A stretch of DNA of 9,184 nucleotides from Prolixibacteraceae bacterium (GTDB lineage Bacteria; Bacteroidota; Bacteroidia; Bacteroidales; Prolixibacteraceae), in NCBI GenBank assembly GCA_003450125.1, contig DMFR01000227.1:6219-15402 (forward strand). The letters are read 5' to 3'. The notes beneath the pieces were generated by a model. The model was given only the letters and a program-made list of their open reading frames with translations, did no database searches and was not told the origin of the DNA. Every line of letters starts with the position of its first letter. Within the stretch, counting starts at the first letter, position 1. This document shows, piece after piece, positions 1-6,378 of this stretch. The position numbers were made by a program, and so were the translations under genes.

Positions 1-581
1 GATTGATGGTAAACCGGATCGATCAATGTCCTGGCGGCCTTAACATCATCGCTTTCGCGCCCTGCAAATTCTGACTTCCTTGAATTGTATATGGTCTTGA
101 ATTGTTCATTGAGTCTTTTTAATTCCATCACCCAGATTGGAAAGCCGATCCTGTCAATATGTACTTCGTTTACAGATTGAAGTAAATCCTTGATCAGTTT
201 CGTAAGGGCTGAACTCTCTTCGCTGTATGTCATGGAACATACGTCCCCATATTGATGGATTTTTCGGTCGATGATATCTGCACTTTGGGCTTCCTCTTCC
301 AGGGGGCTTAGCAGGGTGGCTTTTACCCGCATATTGATGGCATTCCATGTCTTGTCCCTAAGGTGGCCCAGATGTTCCAATGTTTTCGCCACAGCACTTC
401 CTTCTTCAACACGAAGGGCCAAATCCTCCGCCATCAATGTGTTTTGGAAAATACCATATAAGACATCCATTCCCAATTTGGAGGCCGGATAAGTCATAAC
501 CAATTCACTAAAATCAGTCATAAAGCGGTAATGCTCCTTGTTGCTAAAATTGTGAAGGTTGATGTTTTCAATTTTCGACAT
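1..581 (-). CDS. DUF6261-like protein, partial (3' end outside window)
   Basis: The reading frame is open from ATG at 581-579 to the left edge, giving 193 residues without a stop, so the C-terminus is missing. An in-frame TAA at 590-588, three codons upstream, fixes this ATG as the first possible start. The protein begins MSKIENINLHNFSNKEHYRF and is soluble and mostly helical, with many charged residues and no signal peptide or membrane segment. The opening 'INLHNFSNKEHYRF', the 'AEDLALRVEEGSAVAKTLE' segment and the following 'LRDKTW' resemble, from memory, the DUF6261 family common in Bacteroidota. Its function is unknown. Members are often found singly, and nothing beside it here suggests a role. 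The next gene is on the same strand but 242 bases upstream, so co-transcription is uncertain. Family assignment is by eye. Confidence 0.75.
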   Translation of the reverse strand, partial: MSKIENINLHNFSNKEHYRFMTDFSELVMTYPASKLGMDVLYGIFQNTLMAEDLALRVEEGSAVAKTLEHLGHLRDKTWNAINMRVKATLLSPLEEEAQSADIIDRKIHQYGDVCSMTYSEESSALTKLIKDLLQSVNEVHIDRIGFPIWVMELKRLNEQFKTIYNSRKSEFAGRESDDVKAARTLIDPVYHQ

Positions 582-823
582 GATACCTTAATTTTGAGTT
601 CAACTAATATACAAAATTTAAGTTACCAAACACAATTTTCAGGAGGTTTTTTTTGAATCAAATGAACCAATTCTTGATTCTATACAATTATTAAAAGCAA
701 ATGTTCGTGTTAACAGTGAAGTCTTGTCTTAAGTTTTCAGACCTATTTTCTCAGAAAGAAAGCCTTTACCAAGAGATTGATGATAAGTCCCATTTTCATG
801 GTACCCAATCTATAGGCATGAAA
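582..823. other. Spacer between two minus-strand genes, no gene seen
   Basis: This 242-base AT-rich stretch separates the stop of the glycoside hydrolase from the start of the DUF6261-like gene. No protein-like frame stands out on either strand. It contains a T8 run at 647-654 followed by a 7-base inverted repeat (655-661 with 674-680). In minus-strand orientation the hairpin is followed by A residues, so it does not read as an intrinsic terminator. A minus-strand sequence TAAATTTTG near 613-621 is one base too long for a TAnnTTTG -7 box, so the promoter of the partial gene is unresolved. Confidence 0.4.
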
Positions 824-2719
824 TTATTCAGCTATAAATTTCTTTGAGAGGCTTTTTTTGCCTTTGGAAATGTTCAGAAAGTAGATACCAGTATTTAGCC
901 TGATATTTAACTGCGCCGATTCGTGTGTGGGCTTTTCCAAAACTTGTTCATATACCCTTTTTCCATTGGTATCCATAATTACGATCGTATTGTACTCAAA
1001 TTCAGGACTTATGATCCTGATCTTGTCTTTTGCAGGATTTGGAAATATGCTGAAGGAGGGCTTTCTGATGCTTGTTATACCGGTAGGGGTTGGCAATGAA
1101 TCGCTGGTCAACAATAGATAAGTGACTGATAGCGGGGGAGTAATAAACTTAATCTCTCCATTTATCCTTGTTGCCATGGCCTTTAGCGTAGCATAGTTAT
1201 CAGGGCCTCCGCCTTCGCCTGAAGGCCCTTGTCCATTGACATATACCTTTCGTGAAAAATTGCCATTGTCTGTTCCTCCTGTTAATACATAACGGTAATA
1301 GCTTTTGGGAGTCGTAGAATTAGCCATTTGAACATTGACTATCTGTTGCGTGGTCCCTTTGTTCACTATTACAATTCCACTTTGACCCGATGAATAGGAG
1401 GATGCATAGGTTACGATATTCGTGCTTCCCGTAACTTTTGAACCGATCATTTGATCGCCAAAGTATTTCTGAAAGTAATACATGTAAAAGAAAGGGGCAT
1501 GAGGCGTCCGAAGTTTTACCCCCGGCTCATCACTGCTTGCAAACATCCCGTGGTCATCGCCATTTGCCCAGCCATTCATCAGGTCCCAGCGTGTCGCTTC
1601 ACCATATTGGTTTTTAATCAATTCTCCCAGCACCAAAGCCGTATGCATCCCGTTGATGTAGGAAACGGCCTGCTTTCCTCCCACAGCAAATATATTCCAT
1701 TCGGTTAAAGCTACCGGCAAGGTATCTTTTTTGCCATAGGTCTTTAATGCATTCAATACAAAGTCCTTGGCGGTTTTTGTATGTGAGGCTGAATTCAGAA
1801 TCGTCGCTATGGTTGAATTTTCATTGTAAGGGGTATAATAGGAGTGAACAATAAGAAAATCAGCCTTATCTGCAATCTGAGGCATCATCAAGGCATTCCA
1901 GTTCTTTGTAATGTCATCGTACGTTACAGCGGATTCCACGGTCACCACTCCGATCTTGATCTCAGAACCCACTTGTTTGGCTGCTGTTTTCATCGAGTCA
2001 ATAAATATACGGCAATGTTTGCCATACAATTCCCCGGAGATGTATTCAGGCTGGTGATCTTTGTTTAAGGTAAGGTCAATTTTATATCCATTTTCCCAGG
2101 TGCCCATGTTTTCATTTCCAATCTCCCAGTATTTGGTGCGCCCCTTGTCATACCTGACCCAGTTGGCGGCATAATGCGCTGCATTTGCTACCGGATCAGC
2201 GCTTGTTCCATAGCGGGCATAGGCATAGTTCACACAGATACAACCTGTAGAATTGGTTTTTTTCAATAGGTCGTAATAATTATCCAAGGTCATGGCCCAA
2301 TTCGCTGTATTTCTTCCAGCATTTAAGACATCCACTTTGATGGTTGATGGAATATCTGTTGGGCCTTTTCCCTCTACAGCATCCCAGAAATAGGAATCAG
2401 AAAGACTTCCACCGGGACACCTTAGGATATTGGGACTTAAACATTGAATGTTTTTCACCAACGCGTCATCCGTATTCATTTTCCCGGCCCAAGGAACGCT
2501 GTTATTTCCATAGACATACTTGCTTACCTTTGCAATTTTATTGCTGAAATCGACTGCTATACTGACTGTTGCTGTTCCTGTAGGTTGAGTCGTATCCACA
2601 TAGGCGGGACTTGTGGCCGTTTTAGCTTGCCAGTTGTCTAAAAAGAACCCTTGAGGATTTTGTGCCTTTAAAAAGTAGATGGAAAGAAGGAATATGAGTA
2701 TCAGAAGTGGCTTTTTCAT
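824..2719 (-). CDS. Secreted clan GH-A glycoside hydrolase (alpha-L-arabinofuranosidase-like) with type IX sorting domain
   Basis: A 631-residue exported enzyme, probably cleaving a plant or algal polysaccharide outside the cell. Residues 1-20 form a signal peptide (MKKPLLILIF..., ending KAQ). The barrel spans roughly 50-420. CPGGSLSDSYFW (101-112) and the WEIGNEN motif (198-204) are typical of clan GH-A retaining enzymes, making Glu203 the likely acid/base. TEWN at 339-342 makes Glu340 the likely nucleophile, and HSYY (292-295) lies between them. Residues 430-540 look like a C-terminal beta-sandwich. About 550-631 is a type A Por/T9SS sorting domain (FSIFPNPAKDKI... to the end), which directs export by type IX secretion and surface attachment or release. 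The nearest family seems GH51-like, but the exact family and substrate are not settled. An in-frame TAA at 2728-2726 fixes the start. No SusC/SusD or other polysaccharide-locus gene is adjacent. Confidence 0.85.
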   Translation of the reverse strand: MKKPLLILIFLLSIYFLKAQNPQGFFLDNWQAKTATSPAYVDTTQPTGTATVSIAVDFSNKIAKVSKYVYGNNSVPWAGKMNTDDALVKNIQCLSPNILRCPGGSLSDSYFWDAVEGKGPTDIPSTIKVDVLNAGRNTANWAMTLDNYYDLLKKTNSTGCICVNYAYARYGTSADPVANAAHYAANWVRYDKGRTKYWEIGNENMGTWENGYKIDLTLNKDHQPEYISGELYGKHCRIFIDSMKTAAKQVGSEIKIGVVTVESAVTYDDITKNWNALMMPQIADKADFLIVHSYYTPYNENSTIATILNSASHTKTAKDFVLNALKTYGKKDTLPVALTEWNIFAVGGKQAVSYINGMHTALVLGELIKNQYGEATRWDLMNGWANGDDHGMFASSDEPGVKLRTPHAPFFYMYYFQKYFGDQMIGSKVTGSTNIVTYASSYSSGQSGIVIVNKGTTQQIVNVQMANSTTPKSYYRYVLTGGTDNGNFSRKVYVNGQGPSGEGGGPDNYATLKAMATRINGEIKFITPPLSVTYLLLTSDSLPTPTGITSIRKPSFSIFPNPAKDKIRIISPEFEYNTIVIMDTNGKRVYEQVLEKPTHESAQLNIRLNTGIYFLNISKGKKSLSKKFIAE

Positions 2720-2756
2720 TGGTTGTTATAAGTTTGATCGGTTTAGATTGTTGCTG

Positions 2757-2764
2757 CAAATATA
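2757..2764 (-). promoter_or_regulatory. Bacteroidota-type -7 box for the glycoside hydrolase
   Basis: Read on the minus strand this is TATATTTG, a full match to the Bacteroidota sigma-70 -7 consensus TAnnTTTG, 37 bases before the ATG at 2719. I found no clear -33 TTTG/TTG at the usual spacing. The call rests on the -7 match and its position alone. Confidence 0.5.
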
Positions 2765-2875
2765 ACACGCAAATTCTTAATTGTTTCCTGAATTTTCATA
2801 CCTCCTGATTTGTTCCAGTATTTTTGGTTACAATCATCGAAAGTCTTGGGTATCCTTTATAAAATGTTCCGATAT

Positions 2876-2993
2876 GGTTTTCTTGAGTCTATCTGTGTAC
2901 TTTCTGTGCATTATCTGTGTATTTACTGTGCTTAATAACACAGTAAATACACAGATAATACACAAAAAGCAGATAGATATATACAAGAAAACC
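2876..2993. repeat. Large fold-back (inverted repeat) element
   Basis: The core is two perfect 21-base complementary arms, 2910-2930 and 2939-2959, around an 8-base loop (CTTAATAA). Further out, TCTATCTG (2888-2895) pairs with CAGATAGA (2970-2977), and GGTTTTCTTG (2876-2885) pairs with CAAGAAAACC (2984-2993). Weaker complementarity seems to continue to about 2852 and 3016. The left arm is itself two copies of a 22-base unit beginning ATCTGTGTA (from 2891 and 2913), and the right arm holds two inverted, more decayed copies. There is no T-tract directly after the core stem, so it is not a simple terminator. It could be a miniature fold-back transposon remnant, a palindromic intergenic repeat, or a structured RNA. 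Confidence 0.85.
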
Positions 2994-3174
2994 TTATTCG
3001 TTCATTATCCGATGGACAGGAAGGAACAATTTCAAATTTTCTTCAAGGGCTTGAGACTATCTTCAAGAGAATTGAATAGCTCTTTAATCTTCACAATATT
3101 TTAAAAATCACCTTTATTGAGTTTTTCCATCAAAATAGGTACATGACAGCAACAATTTCTGTTTCAGGATGTAT

Positions 3175-3182
3175 TATCTTTA
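3175..3182 (+). promoter_or_regulatory. Possible -7 box for the SDR-like gene
   Basis: TATCTTTA differs from TAnnTTTG at the last base and lies 95 bases before the ATG at 3278. No convincing -33 element accompanies it. It is the best candidate I see on this strand near the gene, but it is weak. Confidence 0.2.
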
Positions 3183-3236
3183 CCTAACAATTAGGCATGG
3201 GGAATTCAATGCCCTGCACTATGCGCATGAACAGTG

Positions 3237-3277
3237 AATCTCTGTAATCCGTTTAAATCCGTGTAATCTTTTTAAAT
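3237..3277 (+). repeat. Degenerate 9-10 base tandem repeat abutting a start codon
   Basis: Four units of the type AATCYGTKT (3237-3245, 3246-3255, 3256-3264, 3265-3273) are followed by AAAT and then directly by the ATG at 3278. It covers the place where a ribosome binding site would be expected, and no Shine-Dalgarno sequence is present. The wording (ATCCGTGTAATC) resembles the TCTGTGTA words in the fold-back about 300 bases upstream. Confidence 0.7.
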
Positions 3278-3937
3278 ATGAAAGTCATAGTAACAGGAGC
3301 TACCGGAATGGTAGGTGAAGGGGTAATGCACATTTGCCTACAAGATGCTGATATAGAAGAAGTGCTGGTTATCGGAAGGCGTCCATGTGGAGTTCAGCAT
3401 CCGAAGCTGAAGGAAATCATCCTTCCAGACTTGTTCAACCTTCATCCCGTCTCTGCACAGTTGGCAGGATATGATGCCTGTTATTTTTGCCTGGGAATTA
3501 CATCAATAGGTATCAGCGCCGATGATTATTACCGTACGACTTATACCCTGACCATGCATTTTGGTGAAATACTGAGTCGGCTCAATCCCCAGATGACCTT
3601 CTGTTACATCTCTGGCGCCGGTACTGACAGCACTGAGAAGGGCCGCAGTCGTTGGGCAAGAGTAAAAGGTAAAACAGAAAACGACCTGATGAAATTACCT
3701 TTTCGTCAAGTATTTGCTCTTCGTCCTGGATTCATCAAATCCATGGAAGGTATGAAGAAAACGAATCCATTGTACAAATATGTAGGCTGGCTTTTTCCCA
3801 TTGGGCGTACCTTGTATCCAGCGGGATTTGTTACCTTGGAAGAGCTGTCAAATGCGATGATCAACCTTGCCAGGAAAGGTTACTCAAAGAAGGTGATCGA
3901 AGGGAAAGATATCATCCAAATTGCACGAAATGATTGA
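3278..3937 (+). CDS. NAD(P)-binding Rossmann-fold protein (atypical SDR / epimerase-like)
   Basis: A 219-residue soluble protein with an N-terminal Rossmann fold. TGATGMVG at 6-13 is the glycine-rich dinucleotide-binding loop. GRRP at 33-36 follows the second strand, where an Arg often favours NADPH. CYISGAGTDS (109-118) is the strand carrying the usual active-site Ser. The helix that normally carries YxxxK reads RWARVKGKTE (125-134), so Trp126 takes the Tyr position with Lys130 kept. From memory this is usual in the small atypical SDR group related to TIP30/HTATIP2 and Fmp52, so it is not taken as damage. The substrate is unknown and it may not be a classical dehydrogenase. The ATG follows directly on a tandem repeat. 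The beta-propeller gene begins 91 bases after its stop on the same strand. Confidence 0.8.
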   Translation: MKVIVTGATGMVGEGVMHICLQDADIEEVLVIGRRPCGVQHPKLKEIILPDLFNLHPVSAQLAGYDACYFCLGITSIGISADDYYRTTYTLTMHFGEILSRLNPQMTFCYISGAGTDSTEKGRSRWARVKGKTENDLMKLPFRQVFALRPGFIKSMEGMKKTNPLYKYVGWLFPIGRTLYPAGFVTLEELSNAMINLARKGYSKKVIEGKDIIQIARND

Positions 3938-4014
3938 AAAAATGAAGAAATTGATGGGTAAATCGTAATGATTTGCAGACTATCGTTACCGATTGATATA
4001 AAACATCAAAAATC

Positions 4015-4020
4015 AGGAGG
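4015..4020 (+). promoter_or_regulatory. Strong Shine-Dalgarno site for the beta-propeller gene
   Basis: AGGAGG lies 8 bases before GTG at 4029. It is a perfect anti-SD match, unusual because the other genes in this window have A-rich leaders without one. It decides the GTG start: the protein read from there opens directly with a good signal peptide. Confidence 0.75.
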
Positions 4021-4028
4021 AACGGTTA

Positions 4029-5267
4029 GTGAATAAATTCATTCTTTTTGCTGCATGGGTGGCAATCATTTCAGGAATTACAACTGCTACGGCTCAGTCT
4101 CAATGGCGTGGCCCCAATAGGGATGGCATCTATCCCGAAACCCATTTGTTGAAAGAATGGCCTGTGGAAGGTCCTAAAATGCTCTGGTCTTTTGAAGGTC
4201 TAGGCACAGGACAGGGAAGTGTGGCCATTGCCAAAGATAAGGTATTTGTTACCGGAATTCCTGATACCCTTACAGCGGAAGGTTATCTTTTTTCGTTTGA
4301 CACCAATGGAAAATTGCTTTGGAAGAAAAGTTATGGCAAAGATTGGACGGGCATCTTCCCGGGAGCAAGATCCACCCCGACAGTTGTTGATGATTTGGTT
4401 TACGTGGAAAGCGGAAATGGAAGTGTCCATTGCATGAAGGCCCAGGATGGCGAAACGGTTTGGAGTGTAGATTTCTTCAAGGACTTACAGGCTGACTCCG
4501 TTCAGTTTGGATTTACCGAATCGCTTTTGGTGGACGGGGATAAAATCTATTGTACTCCTGGCGGAAAAATCAACAATGTGGTGGCGTTAAATCGCTTTAC
4601 GGGAAAGATGATCTGGTCAAGTCCGGCATATGGCGAAAAAGCAACTTATAGCTCGCCCATTGTATTCAACCACAACGGACAGCGATTGCTGGTGAACCTT
4701 ACCTCTACTTCCATCATCGGGCTGGATGCCAACACAGGTGAAATGTACTGGCGGATTCATCAGTTCCAGGACAATAAGATTCATGCCAACACACCGGTCT
4801 ATTTCGATGGAAAACTTTTGATTTCAAGCGTATCGAAAAAGGACAGCTCGGGATTGGTCATGCTTCAACTTTCTCCCGATGGTAAAAAGGCAGAAATTGT
4901 TTGGAGAAATAAGGAATTCGTTAACCTGATGGGTGGAATTATCCTCAAAGACGGGTTTGTCTATGGTTCGGCTTACCTTCAACCCAAATGGTTCTGTGTA
5001 GATACCAAGACTGGTTTGACCAAATATGTGGCCAAAGAATTTGGTGGAGGCCCTGTCATCTATGCCGATGGACTTTTCTATTGTTATGCTGAAAAAGACG
5101 GAGAGATCGCCCTTATTGATGGCAATCCAGAACAATTCCGTTTGATCAGCAAATTTAAAGTGCCTATGGGAACTGCCCAGCATTGGGCTCACCCTGTTAT
5201 GGCAAATGGACATTTGTATGTCAGGCACAACAATGCGCTGATGGTATATGATATAAATACCAATTAA
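4029..5267 (+). CDS. Periplasmic PQQ-type beta-propeller protein
   Basis: A 412-residue exported protein. Residues 1-22 form a signal peptide (MNKFILFAAW..., ending TATA before QSQ). The mature start, WRGPNRDG at 26-33, is the typical opening of PQQ-like/BamB-like propeller proteins. Blade signatures of the form 'strand, D/N-x-G-x, then W' recur: FDTNGKLLW (90-98), KAQDGETVW (137-145), LNRFTGKMIW (187-196), LDANTGEMYW (232-241) and, more diverged, LSPDGKKAEIVW (281-292) and VDTKTGLTKY (324-333). That suggests seven or eight blades. Such proteins scaffold complexes or act as quinoprotein-like domains. I see no separate catalytic domain and cannot say whether PQQ is bound. It is not clearly BamB, since no outer-membrane assembly gene is adjacent. 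It starts with GTG behind a strong AGGAGG site. Its role is unassigned. Confidence 0.85.
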   Translation: MNKFILFAAWVAIISGITTATAQSQWRGPNRDGIYPETHLLKEWPVEGPKMLWSFEGLGTGQGSVAIAKDKVFVTGIPDTLTAEGYLFSFDTNGKLLWKKSYGKDWTGIFPGARSTPTVVDDLVYVESGNGSVHCMKAQDGETVWSVDFFKDLQADSVQFGFTESLLVDGDKIYCTPGGKINNVVALNRFTGKMIWSSPAYGEKATYSSPIVFNHNGQRLLVNLTSTSIIGLDANTGEMYWRIHQFQDNKIHANTPVYFDGKLLISSVSKKDSSGLVMLQLSPDGKKAEIVWRNKEFVNLMGGIILKDGFVYGSAYLQPKWFCVDTKTGLTKYVAKEFGGGPVIYADGLFYCYAEKDGEIALIDGNPEQFRLISKFKVPMGTAQHWAHPVMANGHLYVRHNNALMVYDINTN

Positions 5268-5296
5268 TTCATGTATTTTCTTCTTCGTTGTAATTC

Positions 5297-5329
5297 TAAT
5301 TTGTGAAATTCATTTTAATTCGTGAAATT
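5297..5329 (+). repeat. 19-base-period direct repeat ahead of the antitoxin gene
   Basis: TAATTTGTGAAATT (5297-5310) and TAATTCGTGAAATT (5316-5329) differ at one base and repeat with a 19-base period. They lie 29-61 bases before the GTG start of the small antitoxin. Toxin-antitoxin operons are commonly self-repressed through repeated operator sites next to the promoter, so an operator is possible. The resemblance to other start-proximal repeats here makes a simple intergenic repeat equally plausible. Confidence 0.55.
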
Positions 5330-5357
5330 TGTATCTTAATGAATTTAATACAAACAA

Positions 5358-5525
5358 GTGATTACAACTATAAAAAAAGGTACCTCAAGCGAAAAAATAC
5401 GCTTAGCCTTGAAAAAAAGAACTGCTATAGTTAAAAGTCCTGACTTGAAAAAATATTGCGGATCTATTTCTCTCGATCAAGACCCTTTGGAAATGCAGAA
5501 AAAGTGGCGTGATGAATGGGAATAA
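5358..5525 (+). CDS. Small antitoxin of a PIN-toxin (VapBC-like) module
   Basis: A 55-residue protein starting at GTG 5358, with an in-frame TAA at 5346-5348 that rules out a longer version. It begins (V/M)ITTIKKGTSSEKIRLALKK and continues through KSPDLKKYCGSISLDQDPLE to a C-terminal KKWRDEWE. From memory, small proteins of this pattern (ITTIKKGx..., then DxKKYCGxxxLxxDPLExQKxxRDEWE) accompany PIN toxins in Bacteroidota. The N-terminal half would bind DNA or dimerise and the C-terminal half would wrap the toxin, by analogy with other type II antitoxins. Its last 14 bases overlap the toxin gene (ATG 5512), implying translational coupling. There is no ATG start and no Shine-Dalgarno site. Two runs of seven A (5372-5378, 5412-5418) are places where slippage or sequencing error could matter. 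Confidence 0.8.
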   Translation: MITTIKKGTSSEKIRLALKKRTAIVKSPDLKKYCGSISLDQDPLEMQKKWRDEWE

Positions 5526-5883
5526 TCTTCTTCTTGATACCAACATTGTGCTTTACCTGCTCAATGGAGAAGAAACACTGATACCCCTGCTGGAGGAAAA
5601 AAACCTTTTCCTTTCATTCATTACCCAATTGGAATTATTGGGCAACCGAAATTTAAATCCAAATGATGTTTTGAAAATTAAGCAGTTCGTCGCTGAATGC
5701 ACGGTGATTGACATAACTCCAGGAATAAAAGATTTTGCGATTCATATTCGACAACAATACACAGTTAAGCTTCCTGATTGCATTATTATGGCAACATCTC
5801 TATGGCTCAATATGCCTCTCATTACTGCTGACCAGGATTTTAAGAAAATTGACATCGCTGACCTTATCTATTTTAAAAGATAA
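5512..5883 (+). CDS. PIN-domain ribonuclease toxin (VapC-like)
   Basis: A 123-residue single-domain PIN protein, the usual VapC length. The four acidic metal ligands are all visible: Asp9 (LLDTNI), Glu41 (ITQLELLG), Asp89 (KLPDCIIMATS) and Asp107 (ITADQDF). VapC-type toxins are Mg2+-dependent RNases that cut tRNA or rRNA when freed from their antitoxin, and the intact active site argues the toxin is functional. I chose ATG 5512, which lies inside the last codons of the antitoxin gene (14-base overlap). An adjoining GTG at 5509 would add one residue. The stop is 18 bases from the stop of a convergent membrane-protein gene, with no obvious terminator hairpin between them. Confidence 0.9.
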   Translation: MNGNNLLLDTNIVLYLLNGEETLIPLLEEKNLFLSFITQLELLGNRNLNPNDVLKIKQFVAECTVIDITPGIKDFAIHIRQQYTVKLPDCIIMATSLWLNMPLITADQDFKKIDIADLIYFKR

Positions 5884-5901
5884 CTTGGTGATTTATCCAT
5901 C

Positions 5902-6288
5902 TTAACCAGGCAATTGCTGGATGCTGTACACCATGAAAAACAGCATCAATGCAAACAACAACAGGAGATACAAGCTATATTGATGAAGGCGAAGTTTAAA
6001 GAATTTCAGCAAAAGGGATACAACATTGAATAGGGAAAACCAGGCCAGTCCTTTAAAAAAAGCAAAGACTTTGACTTGTTTGGTGATTATCCCAGGTGTG
6101 TCTGGTAATGCGATCTGGTCAGTGAGCAATATCCATAAAGTCAGAATTCCAAGCAATAGAAATGCCAGCTGACCCGCAAGGACAATCTTATCCTTTTTTT
6201 CGACCCAGCCGAAAAGGATGGAAGCAATTCCTAAAAACAAACCCATCTGGGCGATACTGGTCAGACTAAGCAAAGAGGTTGAGGTCAT
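5902..6288 (-). CDS. Small four-helix membrane protein, unrecognised
   Basis: A 128-residue hydrophobic protein from ATG 6288-6286. An open extension to TTG at 6336 would add 16 residues, but it has no ATG and is the less likely start. Counted from the ATG, four membrane segments are visible at about 6-28, 35-55, 79-97 and 104-123. A charged turn (EKKDK) follows the first segment and a basic FFKLRLHQ turn precedes the last. There is no signal peptide, catalytic motif or cofactor-binding residue pattern. I do not recognise the family. It is transcribed divergently from the HAD gene and convergently with the PIN toxin, so it is probably its own transcription unit. The spacing of helices and the lack of stops across a 387-base AT-rich frame support it as a real gene. 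Confidence 0.7.
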   Translation of the reverse strand: MTSTSLLSLTSIAQMGLFLGIASILFGWVEKKDKIVLAGQLAFLLLGILTLWILLTDQIALPDTPGIITKQVKVFAFFKGLAWFSLFNVVSLLLKFFKLRLHQYSLYLLLLFALMLFFMVYSIQQLPG

Positions 6289-6370
6289 GTGAATCAATAT
6301 TTGGATGCTCAAAATTGTTAATTTTAAGCCAAACAAAAAACTATAAATCCCATCTTCTGTTTAAAATGGC

Positions 6371-6378
6371 TATTTTTG
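6371..6378 (+). promoter_or_regulatory. Bacteroidota-type -7 box for the HAD gene
   Basis: TATTTTTG fully matches TAnnTTTG and ends 22 bases before the ATG at 6401, giving a very short leader. No -33 TTTG at the usual distance was seen. It lies in the 112-base divergent spacer shared with the membrane-protein gene. Confidence 0.5.

Larger units (their letters stand above)
2720..3277. other. 558-base gene-free stretch with fold-back and repeat
   Basis: This lies between the divergently transcribed glycoside hydrolase and SDR genes. It holds the hydrolase promoter at its left end, a large fold-back centred on 2935, and a tandem repeat abutting the SDR start codon. The only long frame (2781-3104, plus) reads straight through the fold-back. 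Its translation is rich in Phe, Leu, Ile and Cys with no recognisable motif, so I do not treat it as a gene. Between about 3017 and 3236 I see no gene and no clear structure. Confidence 0.6.

Noticed and set aside
125..134. Trp in place of the catalytic Tyr in the SDR-like protein (residues; bases about 3650-3680)
   Set aside because: Considered as a lost active site, but this WxxxK form is, from memory, usual in the small atypical SDR group, so it is not evidence of damage.
655..680. 7-base inverted repeat next to a T8 run, considered as a terminator
   Set aside because: The T run precedes the hairpin on the plus strand and becomes an A run on the minus strand, and no plus-strand gene ends here.
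2781..3104. 107-codon plus-strand frame in the gene-free stretch
   Set aside because: It reads through both arms of the fold-back, so part of its sequence is a by-product of the palindrome. It has a skewed Phe/Leu/Ile/Cys composition, no motif and no leader signal.
3962..3997. Small hairpins after the SDR gene, considered as a terminator or riboswitch
   Set aside because: The stems are only four or five base pairs with no following T run and no resemblance to a known riboswitch.
5339..5434. 31-codon ATG frame overlapping the start of the antitoxin gene
   Set aside because: It is in a different frame from the antitoxin, ends early and has no recognisable pattern. The GTG frame at 5358 has the antitoxin-like sequence and the proper overlap with the toxin.
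6289..6336. N-terminal extension of the membrane protein to TTG 6336
   Set aside because: It needs a TTG start and adds 16 residues ahead of a protein that already begins well at ATG 6288.
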